A DNA stretch of 64,000 bases from Kitasatospora gansuensis (GCF_014203705.1 NZ_JACHJR010000001.1:7998001-8062000), one strand, 5' to 3'; shown: positions 17,414 to 25,587, numbered from the stretch's first letter. The notes: generated by a model not told the origin, from the sequence alone. A program made the numbers and translations.

Positions 17414-17572
17414 ATGAAATCTACCCGAGGCCCGGGCGCCATGCAGGCCGTTCAGGGCTTGCCCCGGCTGTTCCTGCCCAGGATGCTGCTGCGGCGGGCG
17501 CTGCTCGGTGCCGCGTACTCGGCGGGAATGCTGCCGGTCACCTTGATCAGTCAGTGGCTGATCAACAGGTAG
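17414..17572 (+). CDS. Small basic hydrophobic peptide upstream of fxsB relic
   Basis: 52 aa from an ATG at 17414 with AAGGAG ten bases upstream. It has a basic N-terminal half (MKSTRGPGAMQ, LPRMLLRRALLG) and one hydrophobic C-terminal helix (AAYSAGMLPVTLISQWLI). It does not end in the FxSxx pattern of FxsA precursors, so it is not an obvious RiPP substrate. It may be a membrane-associated peptide; function unknown. The radical SAM relic starts 68 bp downstream. Confidence 0.5.
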   Translation: MKSTRGPGAMQAVQGLPRLFLPRMLLRRALLGAAYSAGMLPVTLISQWLINR

Positions 17573-17640
17573 CCCAAGGGGTCGCCGTGGCGGCCTTCAA
17601 CTCCTCCATCTGACGGTCGCCGCGCAGCCGACGCCCCGTC

Positions 17641-18381
17641 ATGTCCCGTCCCCCCGCGCCGTTCTCGCAGTTCGTCCTCAAGGTGCACAGCCGCTGTGAC
17701 CTGTCCTGTGATCACTGCTACGTGTACGAGCACGCCGACACCAGTTGGCGTGGCAAGCCGCGCACCGTCTCGGAGCGCGTGCTCGCGGCGACCGCCGACC
17801 GCATCGCGGAGCATGCCCTGGCCCACCGGCTGACGGCCGTCCACGTGGTGCTGCACGGCGGGGAGCCGCTGCTCGCGGGCCCCGCCGTGCTGGCCGCCGT
17901 CGAGCTGCTCCGCCGCCCCGCCTACCGGCACCTGTACGCCGGGCTGCTCTGCACCATCGACGTCGAGAACGACCCGGTCGCCGTCTACGACGCGCTGGTC
18001 GAACTCGCCCCGCCCCGGATCGACTTCCTGCTCCCGCACGCCACCTGGGACGATCCGCCGAAACGTCCCTCCGGTGCGGGGCCCGCCCCGTACGCCGACT
18101 GGCTGCTGGCCATCCACCGGCGCTGGACGGCGCAGGGCCGCCCGGTGCCGGTCCGGATCTTCGACTCGGTGCACCGCACCCTGCGCGGCCGCTCCAGCCT
18201 GACCGAGTCGCTCGGGCTCGACCCGGCCGACCTGGTGGTGGTGGAGACCGACGGCACGCTGGAGCAGGCGGACAGCCTCAAGACGGCGTACGACGGCGCA
18301 CCCGAGACCGGCTTCGACGTCTCCGGCATAGCGTTTGTTCTTAATTCATTGCAACGAACGCAATGGGAGCCGTTGCTTTAG
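17641..18381 (+). pseudogene. fxsB: FxsB-type radical SAM protein, internally deleted and C-terminally truncated
   Basis: The first 26 residues carry the radical SAM cluster motif (Cys19, Cys23, Cys26 in SRCDLSCDHCYVYEH). HGGEPLLAG (about 72-80) is the GGEP motif. After PAVLAAVELL the sequence jumps to RRPAYRHLYAGLLCTIDVEND, which in FxsB homologues lies about 70 residues further on; the barrel strands in between are missing. DSLKTAYDGAPETGFDV matches the family, then homology stops and is replaced by SGIAFVLNSLQ and a TAG-ended tail in lower-GC DNA; the Cys-rich SPASM-type end is absent. FxsB modifies FxsA-type peptides; this copy should be dead. Confidence 0.8.
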
Positions 18382-18500
18382 ATTCAAAACCAGTGCAACG
18401 ATTTCCCTGCTCTGGCCTGCGGTGATGCCGTTTCTGCGCAACGAATGTGTTGCCAGATCTATGAACGCAACGTAGCTTTTCGTTCATCAGAAACGGCGCG
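18331..18500. repeat. Lower-GC patch with repeated GCAAC/GTTGC motifs
   Basis: At the fxsB break the GC content drops. Five or more GCAAC or GTTGC words occur in 125 bp, two as inverted repeats: ATTGC-7-GCAAT (18348-18364) and GCAAC-6-GTTGC (18438-18453); single copies lie at about 18371, 18394 and 18467. The patch leads directly to the gene at 18539 and may hold its promoter and operators. Confidence 0.5.
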
Positions 18501-18538
18501 CCGAAGAAAGCGCGACGACACGAAAGCAGGAGAGCACC

Positions 18539-19207
18539 GTGCAGAAGTACGACACCACCGCCCCGATCACCACCACCCTCGACATCCCCGCAGGCCGCAT
18601 CCACCTCATCGCCGCCGACCGCACCGACACCACCGTCGAGATCCGCCCCGCCGACGCCACCAAGAGCAGCGACCTGAAGGCCGCCGAGCAGACCACCGCC
18701 GACTACCGCGACGGCATCCTGCACATCACCACCGCACCGGCCAAGAACCGCATCCTCGGCAACACCGGCGCCATCGAGGTGACCGTCCAACTGCCCACCG
18801 GCTCCCGCATCGAGGCAAAGGCCGCCACCGCCGAACTCCGCGGCGTCGGCCGCCTCGGCCCCGTCACCTTCGACGCCGCCCACGGCACCGTCAAGCTCGA
18901 CGAAACCGCCACCGCCCACCTCACCCTCCTGGCCGGCGACATCACCCTCGGCCGCCTCAACGGCCCCGCCCAGATCACCACCCACAAGGGCGACATCCAC
19001 ATCACCGAAGCCACCACCGGCACCGTCACCCTGCGCACCGAGGCCGGCAACCTCACCGTCGGCGCCGCCCGCGGCGTCAGCGCCACCCTCGACGCCGGCA
19101 CCACCCACGGCCGCATCCACAACGCGCTCCAGAACACCGACGGCACCGCCGCCCTCACCATCCACGCCACCACCGCCTACGGCGACATCACCGCCCGCAG
19201 CCTCTGA
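18539..19207 (+). CDS. DUF4097-type beta-strand repeat (head GIN-like adhesin fold) protein
   Basis: 222 aa from a GTG at 18539 with AGGAG nine bases upstream. No signal peptide or membrane segment. The sequence is a regular right-handed beta-helix-like ladder: GDITLGRLNGPAQITTHKGD, IHITEATTGTVTLRTEAG, GNLTVGAARGVSATLDAG, ending TTAYGDITARSL. This matches DUF4097/putative auto-transporter adhesin head GIN proteins, widespread in Streptomyces next to regulators. Function is unknown. The gene converges on the tetR at 19240. Confidence 0.82.
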   Translation: MQKYDTTAPITTTLDIPAGRIHLIAADRTDTTVEIRPADATKSSDLKAAEQTTADYRDGILHITTAPAKNRILGNTGAIEVTVQLPTGSRIEAKAATAELRGVGRLGPVTFDAAHGTVKLDETATAHLTLLAGDITLGRLNGPAQITTHKGDIHITEATTGTVTLRTEAGNLTVGAARGVSATLDAGTTHGRIHNALQNTDGTAALTIHATTAYGDITARSL

Positions 19208-19239
19208 CCACCCCGCCACGGAACGGATCCGACGGTGCG

Positions 19240-19821
19240 TCAGGCGAGCGAGTCGATCCAGCGTTCCAGTCGGCGACCTTCGGCGGCCATCAGCTCGGGG
19301 GCGCGGAAGGTGTTGGTGAGCAGGGAGATCCCCTGGTAGGCGGCGACCAGGGCGACCGCGAGCTCCCGGGAGTCGTCGTCGCGCCCCATGGCCCGGAACT
19401 GTTGCGCTGCCCAGTCGATGAGGTGCTGCATGACCTTGGCGACGGACTCGTCGAGGCCGTCGGCCCGCTTGTCGAGTTCCGAGGCGAGGCTGCCGGTGGG
19501 GCAGCCGTACCGGGCGGTGAGTTCGCGCTGATCGACCCAGTTGTTCAGGAGGGCTTTCAGTCGGTCCTGGGGGGTGGGGAGTGCGTCGAGCACCTCGATC
19601 GCGGCCCGGAGGCCCTGCAGGTGGGCATCGATGGCCGCCTCGACCAGCTCGTTCTTGGTCTTGAAGTAGTAGTACACGTTGCCGACCGGGACGTCCGCCG
19701 CGCGGGCGATGTCGGCGAGCGTGGTCTGTTCGACGCCCTTCTCGTGCAGCACCTGGGCTGCTGCGGCTGCCAGTCGTTCGCGCTTGCCGGGTGATCGCCG
19801 AGTGCTCTTTGAGTCAGTCAC
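19240..19821 (-). CDS. TetR family transcriptional regulator
   Basis: 193 aa. HTH TTLADIARAADVPVGNVYYYF (about 38-58; core DIARAADVPVGNVYYYF), then KTKNELVEAAIDAHLQ. The C-terminal domain includes ARYGCPTGSLASELDKR, as in TetR members that sense reactive or lipophilic small molecules through a conserved Cys. It is divergent from the NmrA-like reductase at 19902; a perfect palindrome overlaps its own first codons. Confidence 0.9.
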   Translation of the reverse strand: MTDSKSTRRSPGKRERLAAAAAQVLHEKGVEQTTLADIARAADVPVGNVYYYFKTKNELVEAAIDAHLQGLRAAIEVLDALPTPQDRLKALLNNWVDQRELTARYGCPTGSLASELDKRADGLDESVAKVMQHLIDWAAQQFRAMGRDDDSRELAVALVAAYQGISLLTNTFRAPELMAAEGRRLERWIDSLA

Positions 19822-19884
19822 CTGACTGACTATAGACGCGTGACGGGGTGTCAGCTAGGGTCCTTCTAAGTCAGCCAACTAACT
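19812..19884. promoter_or_regulatory. Two operator-like palindromes between tetR and NmrA-like gene
   Basis: Site 1 (19812-19831) is a perfect palindrome, AGTCAGTCA-CC-TGACTGACT. Site 2 (19869-19884) is a weaker copy, AGTCAG-CCAA-CTAACT. They lie over the tetR start and 18 bp before the start of the reductase gene, so one protein bound to both could repress each direction. Confidence 0.75.
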
Positions 19885-19901
19885 CACAAGTGGGGTCTCT
19901 C

Positions 19902-20717
19902 ATGATTGTTGTGACGGGTGCGACCGGGAACGTCGGCCGGGAGCTGGTGCGGATCCTGGTCGAAGCCGGCGAGAAGGTGACGGCGGTCTCCCGGAACTCG
20001 GCTCAACTGCCCGACGGTGTACGACACTTCCAGGCGGACCTGGCCGACCCGCCGAGTCTGCGGGCCGCCCTCGACGGGGCCGAGGCGCTGTTCCTGCTGG
20101 TCGCCGGTGAGGATCCGGAAGGCATCCTCGAGCTCGCCCGGGCGGGTGGGGTGCGGCGCGTGGTCCTGCTCTCCTCGCAGGGTGCCGGGACGCGACCCGA
20201 GGTGTACCGCCATCCCGTGGCGTTCGAGCGGGCCGTGCGCGGTTCGGGCCTCGAGTGGACGATCCTGCGGTCCGGCGGGCTGAACTCCAACGCCTTCGCG
20301 TGGGCCGAGACGATCCGTACGCGGCGGACGGCCGCCGCGCCGTTCGGCGATGTCGGCCTGCCGACCGTCGACCCGGCGGACGTCGCCGAGGTCGCGGCCG
20401 CGGTGCTGCGCGAGAGCGGCCACGCGGGCAGCACGTACGACCTGACCGGCCCCGCGCCGGTCACCCCGCGCGAGCGGGCCGCGGCGATCGGGGCGGCGCT
20501 GGGTACTCCGGTGCGCTTCGTCGAGCAGACGCGGGCCGAGGCCCGTACGCAGATGCTGGCGTTCATGCCGGAGCCGGTGGTGGAGGGCACCCTCGCCATC
20601 CTCGGCGAGCCGCTGCCCGCCGAGCAGGCGACCAGCCCCGCCGTCGGCACCATCCTCGGCCGGGCGCCGCGCACCTTCGCGGACTGGGCCGCACGCACCG
20701 CCCCCGCCTTCCGGTAG
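19902..20717 (+). CDS. NmrA-like NAD(P)H-binding oxidoreductase
   Basis: 271 aa from the ATG at 19902. The Rossmann motif MIVVTGATGNVGRELVRILV fills the N-terminus; VVLLSSQGAG (about 86-95) and WTILRSGGLNSNAF follow the NmrA/atypical-SDR pattern, and the SDR Tyr-Lys pair is not apparent. Members act as NAD(P)H-dependent reductases or redox-sensing proteins. It leads a run with the haloalkane dehalogenase at 20756 and the small DUF4287 gene, probably one transcript under the divergent TetR. Confidence 0.87.
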   Translation: MIVVTGATGNVGRELVRILVEAGEKVTAVSRNSAQLPDGVRHFQADLADPPSLRAALDGAEALFLLVAGEDPEGILELARAGGVRRVVLLSSQGAGTRPEVYRHPVAFERAVRGSGLEWTILRSGGLNSNAFAWAETIRTRRTAAAPFGDVGLPTVDPADVAEVAAAVLRESGHAGSTYDLTGPAPVTPRERAAAIGAALGTPVRFVEQTRAEARTQMLAFMPEPVVEGTLAILGEPLPAEQATSPAVGTILGRAPRTFADWAARTAPAFR

Positions 20718-20755
20718 ACGCCGGATCCTTCAGCCCATCGACAGGAGCAACTGCC

Positions 20756-21619
20756 TTGCCCGTTCAGCCTGTTCTCGACTCGACCATCTTCCACCGGGAG
20801 CGCGGTGCCGGTGCGCCGACCGTCTTCCTGCACGGCAACCCGACCTCCTCCCACCTGTGGCGGCACGTCCTGCCCGCCGTCGGCGGAGCGGGCCGGCTAC
20901 TGGCCCCCGACCTGATCGGTATGGGGGAGTCGGGGAAGCCCGACATCGCCTACACCTTTGCCGATCAGGCCCGTTACCTGGACGCCTGGTTCGACGCGCT
21001 CGACCTGGAGGAGGTGGTGCTGGTCGGACATGACTGGGGCGGTGCGCTCGCCTTCGACTGGGCCGCCCGGCATCCCGGGCGGGTGCGCGGCATCGCGTTC
21101 ACCGAGACCATCGTCAAGCCGATGAGCTGGGAGGAGTTCCCCGAGGGCGGCCGCCCGCTGTTCCGGGCGATCAAGACACCCCAGGTCGGCGAGGGCATGA
21201 TCCTGGACGACAACGCCTTCATCGAGCAGGCGCTGCCCGGCACCGTCGCCACCCCGCTCGATCCGGCCGACCTGGCCGCCTACCGGCGCCCGTACCCCAC
21301 CCGGGAGAGCCGCCGTCCGCTGCTGCAGTGGGCACGTTCCATGCCGCTGGGCGGTGAGCCCGCCGAGGTGGTGGCCAGGATCGAGGCGTACGACCGGTGG
21401 CTGGCGAGCAGTGCGAACGTGCCCAAGCTGCTCCTCACCTTCGCGCCCGGCCCGGGCGCCATGATGGGCCCCGCGATCGTCGACTGGTGTGCGGAGAACA
21501 TGGCTGCTCTTGAGATCGAACACCATGACGCGGTCGCAGGACACCACACTCCGGAGGATCACCCCCTGGTGATCGCCGACGCCCTCACCGACTGGGCGGC
21601 CCGGCACAAGCTCCGCTGA
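20756..21619 (+). CDS. Haloalkane dehalogenase (HLD-II-like)
   Basis: 287 aa from a TTG at 20756 with CAGGAGC eight bases upstream; no ATG/GTG is better placed. The catalytic set of subfamily II can be read: halide-binding Asn28 in HGNPTSSHLWRH, nucleophile Asp93 with halide-binding Trp94 in VGHDWGGALAFDW, acid Glu117 in FTETIV, and base His264 in AGHHTPED. The enzyme hydrolyses carbon-halogen bonds of haloalkanes in the cytosol. It follows the NmrA-like gene by 38 bp, likely co-transcribed; the physiological substrate is unknown. Confidence 0.9.
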   Translation: MPVQPVLDSTIFHRERGAGAPTVFLHGNPTSSHLWRHVLPAVGGAGRLLAPDLIGMGESGKPDIAYTFADQARYLDAWFDALDLEEVVLVGHDWGGALAFDWAARHPGRVRGIAFTETIVKPMSWEEFPEGGRPLFRAIKTPQVGEGMILDDNAFIEQALPGTVATPLDPADLAAYRRPYPTRESRRPLLQWARSMPLGGEPAEVVARIEAYDRWLASSANVPKLLLTFAPGPGAMMGPAIVDWCAENMAALEIEHHDAVAGHHTPEDHPLVIADALTDWAARHKLR

Positions 21620-21669
21620 GGCGGACGGACTCCAACGACGAACCTCAACGACGAACGGAAGGCATCGAC

Positions 21670-21879
21670 ATGACCACCAAAGGCGACCCGACCAGCTACT
21701 TCCCCTCCATCGAGCAGAAATACGGCCGCCCCATCGAGGAGTGGAAGGACCTGATCCGTGCCTCCCCGCTGACCCGGCACATGGAACTCGTCGGCTGGCT
21801 CAAGACCGAGCACGGACTCGGCCACGGCCACGCCAACGCACTCGTCGCGCACACGCTGGCAGAGCAGGCCGAAGGCTGA
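21670..21879 (+). CDS. DUF4287 domain protein
   Basis: 69 aa from an ATG 50 bp after the dehalogenase stop. It contains the DUF4287 core: YFPSIEQKYGRPIEEWKDLI and a following GWLKTEHGLGHGHANALVAH. The family is small, soluble and of unknown function, often linked to DUF5655 proteins. It is probably the third gene of the TetR-controlled run. Confidence 0.85.
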   Translation: MTTKGDPTSYFPSIEQKYGRPIEEWKDLIRASPLTRHMELVGWLKTEHGLGHGHANALVAHTLAEQAEG

Positions 21880-21889
21880 CCAGGACTTC

Positions 21890-22534
21890 TCAGTCGAACG
21901 CTCGCATCGGCGCCCGGCCGAGGACCAGGACCACGGAACGCGAACCGACGTCGAGGACCCGGGCGACCGGGTCGGTGAGCCCGGCTGCCGCGGCCAGCCG
22001 ACGCCCGTCCTCGGCAGTCTCGGGCAGCTGCAGGTCGGGCGCGACCAGTTGGGCGAACGCGCCGCTGGGGCGGAACTGGGAGGCCACCGGGAGGGTGAAG
22101 CCCACCCGGCCGCCCGGGCGGAGTGCGCGCAGCCAGTCGGTCAGGGCTCGCGCGCCCAGGAAGTGCAGCGAGGACGCGCAGAGGATCACGTCCAGACTGC
22201 CGTCGGGCACCGGCAGCGGTACGGCGGGGGCCACCCGCCAGTCGATCGTCGCCGCCAGGCCGGCCCGTTCGGCTCGGAGCTGACCGGCCGTCACCATCCC
22301 GGCGGACAGGTCGATCGCGAGCAGGTGGCCGCCGCCACCCGTACCGTTCTTGCGTCCGGCGGCGACGGCCAGGGCCACCGCGCCCGTCCCGCAGGCGACA
22401 TCGGCCACCGACTCGGCGGGGGTCGGGGCGGCCCACGCGGTCAGGGATCGGGCGATCTCGTCGTGGTGCGCGTCGTCGTAATCGCCTGACAGGGCGTCGA
22501 AGGCCCGCGCCATACTCCTGATTGTCTCCGTCAC
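21890..22534 (-). CDS. Class I SAM-dependent methyltransferase
   Basis: 214 aa. Motif I is VADVACGTGAVALAVAAG (about 43-60), the acidic ribose loop is LLAIDLSAGMV (about 70-80) and the post-II region is PVPDGSLDVILCASSLHFLG. This is the methyltransferase 11/25 type, with no indication of substrate. An ATG at the second methionine, MARAFDALSGDYD, is an alternative start. Its stop faces that of the DUF4287 gene 10 bp away. Confidence 0.87.
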   Translation of the reverse strand: MTETIRSMARAFDALSGDYDDAHHDEIARSLTAWAAPTPAESVADVACGTGAVALAVAAGRKNGTGGGGHLLAIDLSAGMVTAGQLRAERAGLAATIDWRVAPAVPLPVPDGSLDVILCASSLHFLGARALTDWLRALRPGGRVGFTLPVASQFRPSGAFAQLVAPDLQLPETAEDGRRLAAAAGLTDPVARVLDVGSRSVVLVLGRAPMRAFD

Positions 22535-22591
22535 GGCTGGCAGCTTAGAGTCCTTCCTCCGGATCTCAACCGGGCTGCCGGTGACGGTGGG

Positions 22592-23158
22592 TCAGCTGAC
22601 CTGTTCGCCGTCGTCGGCCACCCGGACCTCGGGCGAGGCGGGTGTGTCGGCCTGACGGTGTGCCAGGTGGCCACCGAAGGCGGCGGTCAGGCTCACCACG
22701 GCGGTGCCGGCCAGGCCGAGCAGGATGCCGCTCCTGGTGCGGCCGTGCCGGCGGGCCCGGTAGGAGCCGATCTGGAGGACGGTCGCGGTGACCGCCGACG
22801 CCGCGTGCACCAGGCCGGTGCGGCGGCGCTCCGCCGACAGTTCGGACCAGTCCACCCAGCCGGCCCAGAGGGTCGGGGGGACGGCCGCCAGGCCGAGGGC
22901 GGTGAGGCGGCGGGCGGCCGGCGGGGAGGTGCAGGTGAGGTCCAGAGCGGCGGCCGAGAGCCAGCACCCGATCGGGAGTTGGGCCAGTGCCGGGTGCAGC
23001 GGGTGGCCGAGCCAGGCCCCGTGCAGGACATCTCGTACGGGGCCCAGTGGCAGGCCGGTGACCAGCCGCTGGAGGCGGTCGGACGTCGGGTCGAGACCGG
23101 TCCAGCCGACGGGCGCGTCCAGCCAGCCGGGCAGGGGGGAGGCGGTGAATCTGTCCAT
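22592..23158 (-). CDS. DUF2231 four-helix membrane protein
   Basis: 188 aa from the ATG at 23156-23158. After a soluble N-terminus, VLHGAWLGHPLHPALAQLPI (about 64-83) is the hallmark His-containing first helix of DUF2231, followed by three more hydrophobic segments (about 103-122, 133-150, 162-178). The family is membrane-bound and of unknown function; its conserved histidines may bind a metal or haem. The short tail is acidic. Confidence 0.85.
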   Translation of the reverse strand: MDRFTASPLPGWLDAPVGWTGLDPTSDRLQRLVTGLPLGPVRDVLHGAWLGHPLHPALAQLPIGCWLSAAALDLTCTSPPAARRLTALGLAAVPPTLWAGWVDWSELSAERRRTGLVHAASAVTATVLQIGSYRARRHGRTRSGILLGLAGTAVVSLTAAFGGHLAHRQADTPASPEVRVADDGEQVS

Positions 23159-23263
23159 ACCGTGCGTCTGGCCCGCCGGGCCGGGCTCAAACGGGGCTCG
23201 CCAGGGGCTCATTGCATGAGATCGGCCGAAACGGGCAGACGGTCGGTTCGGAGGTGGGATGTC

Positions 23264-23434
23264 ATGGCTTTGGTGATTGTTGTTCTGCTGATCGCCCTGA
23301 TCCTGGGAGGTGCCGGCTTCGCCTGGCACGTCCTCTGGTGGATCGCACTGGCGGTGCTGGTCCTCTGGCTGTTGGGCTTCGTCTTCGGCGGTGGCGCTGG
23401 GGCCGGTGGCCGACGGCGGTGGTACCGCTGGTGA
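23264..23434 (+). CDS. Small hydrophobic membrane protein (lmo0937-like)
   Basis: 56 aa from an ATG at 23264 with GGAGGTG about 9 bases upstream. Two adjacent hydrophobic helices (MALVIVVLLIALILGGAGF and HVLWWIALAVLVLWLLGFVF) are followed by a Gly-rich basic tail GGRRRWYRW. This is the pattern of the short stress-induced hydrophobic proteins of actinobacteria. Divergent from the DUF2231 gene; a strong terminator follows. Confidence 0.78.
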   Translation: MALVIVVLLIALILGGAGFAWHVLWWIALAVLVLWLLGFVFGGGAGAGGRRRWYRW

Positions 23435-23451
23435 GGGCGTAACCCACCGTG

Positions 23452-23491
23452 CAGGGCCTGCCGCCCGGGTCGTTCCGGAGGGCAGGCCCTG
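23452..23491. terminator. Hairpin terminator
   Basis: Perfect 11-bp arms CAGGGCCTGCC and GGCAGGCCCTG with an 18-nt loop. It lies between the stop of the small hydrophobic protein (23434) and the stop of the MBL gene (23535), so it serves both convergent genes. Confidence 0.8.
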
Positions 23492-23534
23492 TGGCGTCAC
23501 CGGCGTCCGTGTCCGAGCGGTGGCGTCCGAGGGG

Positions 23535-24284
23535 TCACAGGGACAGCGGCTCGCCCGGGGTGAGGATGTGTACGGCGGTGTCGGGTGCCAGGTCGGCGGC
23601 GGCGTCCCGGTAGAGGTCGGGGCGGTTGCGGGTCAGCTTGAGGACGGTCGCGTCGCGGAGCCTGCCCGCTGTGAAGGCGTAGTGGATCGGGACGGCCAGC
23701 CGGGGACGGAGCGCGCGGGTCAGCTCGGCCGCCTGGACGGCGTCCATGACCACCTGCCGGTTGAACGCGGGCCGGATCCGCAGGCCGTTGATGGGCAGCA
23801 GGGCCAGGTCGAGGTCGGGGAAGCGCCGGGCCACCTCGTCGAGGGCGGGGATGCGCAGGGTGTCGGCCCCGAAGAACACCGAGCTCCGGTCGTGCTGCAG
23901 GACGAAGGTGACCTCCGGGACCCCGTGCTGGGCGGGAGTGGCGGTGACCCGCACGGGCCCGAGGCGGGTGCTCTGCCATGGGTCGAGTTCGGTGACGTCG
24001 GTGAAGCCGACGGCGCGGACGCGTCCGGCGAGCCCGCGGACCACGGCGAAGGGCACGGTCTTGTCGGGGTAGCCCGCGAGGGCGTCCAGGTCGCAGTGGT
24101 CGTAGTGGCCGTGGCTGATGACGATCCCGGCGAGCGGCGGGAGTTCGGCCGCCGATTGGACCGAGCGCGGTTCGCCCTGGTGGTAGCCCTTCCGTTCGGA
24201 CAGCCAGGGATCGGTGAGGATCCGGGCGCCGCCGAAGTCGATCAGAACGCTGGCGTGCACGACGCGCTGCACGGTGGTGGTCAC
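23535..24284 (-). CDS. MBL-fold metal-dependent hydrolase (UlaG-like)
   Basis: 249 aa from a GTG at 24282-24284 with GGGGGGA upstream. Metal ligands are visible in ISHGHYDHCDLDAL (H-x-H-x-D-H type, about 57-70), TPAQHGV (about 114-120), GADTL and the late VPIHYAF. The N-terminus HASVLIDFGGARILTDPWLS is typical of the UlaG/YtnP-like L-ascorbate-lactonase group; many are phosphodiesterase-like enzymes of unknown substrate. It is divergent from the TetR at 24364, its likely regulator. Confidence 0.88.
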   Translation of the reverse strand: MTTTVQRVVHASVLIDFGGARILTDPWLSERKGYHQGEPRSVQSAAELPPLAGIVISHGHYDHCDLDALAGYPDKTVPFAVVRGLAGRVRAVGFTDVTELDPWQSTRLGPVRVTATPAQHGVPEVTFVLQHDRSSVFFGADTLRIPALDEVARRFPDLDLALLPINGLRIRPAFNRQVVMDAVQAAELTRALRPRLAVPIHYAFTAGRLRDATVLKLTRNRPDLYRDAAADLAPDTAVHILTPGEPLSL

Positions 24285-24309
24285 GGTTCCCCCCGGGAGA
24301 AAGTAAGAA

Positions 24310-24351
24310 GACAGCTGTCCACTGACGGTCATGAGTAGACGCCCGTCCACT
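24310..24351. promoter_or_regulatory. Operator-like repeats between MBL and tetR genes
   Basis: A perfect palindrome GACAGCTGTC (24310-24319) overlaps GTCCACT (24317-24323). GTCCACT recurs at 24345-24351, and an inverted near-copy AGTAGAC lies at 24334-24340 between. The arrangement suggests two half-site pairs for the adjacent TetR. Confidence 0.55.
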
Positions 24352-24363
24352 AGAGTTGTCAAC

Positions 24364-24957
24364 ATGAGCACCGACCGACGACGCCCCAACCCCCGTGGCG
24401 AGGGCAGCCGACTGCGCATCGACCTGGTGAACGCCGCGAGCCACCTGCTGGAGGAGGGCGGAGGCGAGCAGACCCTGTCCCTGCGGGCGGTGGCCCGGCA
24501 GGCCGGCGTCGCCCCGCAGAGCGTCTACCTGCACTTCGCCGACCGGAAGGCGCTGCTCGTCGCGGTGTACGAGGCGCGGTTCGGCGAGCTGCTCGACGTG
24601 CTGGCCGCCGCCGCCGGGCCCGACGCCCGCGGCCGGCTTCGGGCGGTGTGCCTCGCCTACTGCCGCTATGCGGAGCGGCACCCCGGCCACTACCAGGTGC
24701 TGTTCGGCACCGCGGGCTCGCCGGGCTGGGAGCCGGACGAGATGGCGGGGCTGCCCGCGCTGCATCTGCTCGACTCGGCGGTCCGGGCCTGCACGGGCGA
24801 TCCCGCGCCCGGCATCGCCCCCGCCACGCTGTGCCTGTGGGCCGCCCTGCACGGGCTGACCGTCCTGCGCCGGGACCGGCCGAGCTTCCCGTGGCCGGAC
24901 CTCGATGGCCTCGTCGACGCACTCCTCACCGCCCATGCCGGAGCGGCGCGCACCTGA
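24364..24957 (+). CDS. TetR family transcriptional regulator (WHG-domain-like)
   Basis: 197 aa from the ATG at 24364. HTH LSLRAVARQAGVAPQSVYLHF (about 40-60; core AVARQAGVAPQSVYLHF) and ADRKALLVAVYE. The C-terminal half, YCRYAERHPGHYQVLFG followed by WAALHGLTVLRRDRPSFPWP, matches TetR_C_13/WHG-type domains. It is divergent from the MBL-fold gene with repeated half-sites between. Confidence 0.9.
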   Translation: MSTDRRRPNPRGEGSRLRIDLVNAASHLLEEGGGEQTLSLRAVARQAGVAPQSVYLHFADRKALLVAVYEARFGELLDVLAAAAGPDARGRLRAVCLAYCRYAERHPGHYQVLFGTAGSPGWEPDEMAGLPALHLLDSAVRACTGDPAPGIAPATLCLWAALHGLTVLRRDRPSFPWPDLDGLVDALLTAHAGAART

Positions 24958-25172
24958 GGGGGACGGCACCGTCCAGAGTTCGCCGGAGCGCCAGCCGGCA
25001 CGGCCGCACTGGCGGTCCGTCAGGTCTGGCAGGCCGCCTCCGGGACGGCCCGGGAGTGAGCAGCACGGCGAAACCCAGCGGGAGAAGGTACGGCCGGGGG
25101 CCCGGCTCCGTTGCTTCCGCACCGGAGCAGCCGGAGCAGCCGGAGCCGGGCGCGGGTGAGTTCCCGCAGGGC

Positions 25173-25394
25173 TCAGATCCGCCCGGTGAGGGTGAACCCG
25201 GCCTCGTCGACCGCGTCGCGGATCCGCTGCTCGTCGAGCGCCTGCCCGAACTCGAACGAGACGGTGACCCGGCCGGTCGGGGCATCGGCCAGCACATCCG
25301 TGACGCCGGGTACGGCCGCCAGTTGGGCGCTGACCGACCGCTCGCAGTGGCCGCAGCTCATGCCTTCGACGGCGAAGACGGCGGTGGTGGACAT
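25173..25394 (-). CDS. Heavy-metal-associated domain copper chaperone (CopZ-like)
   Basis: 73 aa from the ATG at 25392-25394, preceded by TGGAGGTACC. A single HMA ferredoxin-like domain: metal-binding GMSCGHCERSV (about 10-20), then the usual VPGVTDVLADAPTGRVTVSF and a C-terminal DAVDEAGFTLTG. It should carry Cu(I) to a P-type ATPase or regulator, none of which is in this window. The 215 bp downstream (24958-25172) hold no gene that I can see; a short GCAGCCGGA direct repeat is near 25120-25145. Confidence 0.92.
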   Translation of the reverse strand: MSTTAVFAVEGMSCGHCERSVSAQLAAVPGVTDVLADAPTGRVTVSFEFGQALDEQRIRDAVDEAGFTLTGRI

Positions 25395-25587
25395 GGTGGT
25401 ACCTCCAGGGTGAAGCCGTGGACGGGGCTGCCGTGCCCACCGGGGCACGGCTGGTCGGTGACGGTAGCAAGGGGAGTGCGCGTCACCACGGGGGCGCACG
25501 GGGGCACGGGTCAGGGTGCCCCGATCGAGTGGCTTCCGACGGTGCGTCAGCGGCCGGGCTCAGCCCGCGACACCCACGGTCCGCGGA

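Noticed and set aside
17106..17640. FxsA precursor peptide for the fxsB relic
   Set aside because: No short ORF ending in an FxSxx pattern was found; the only small gene (17414) ends WLINR.
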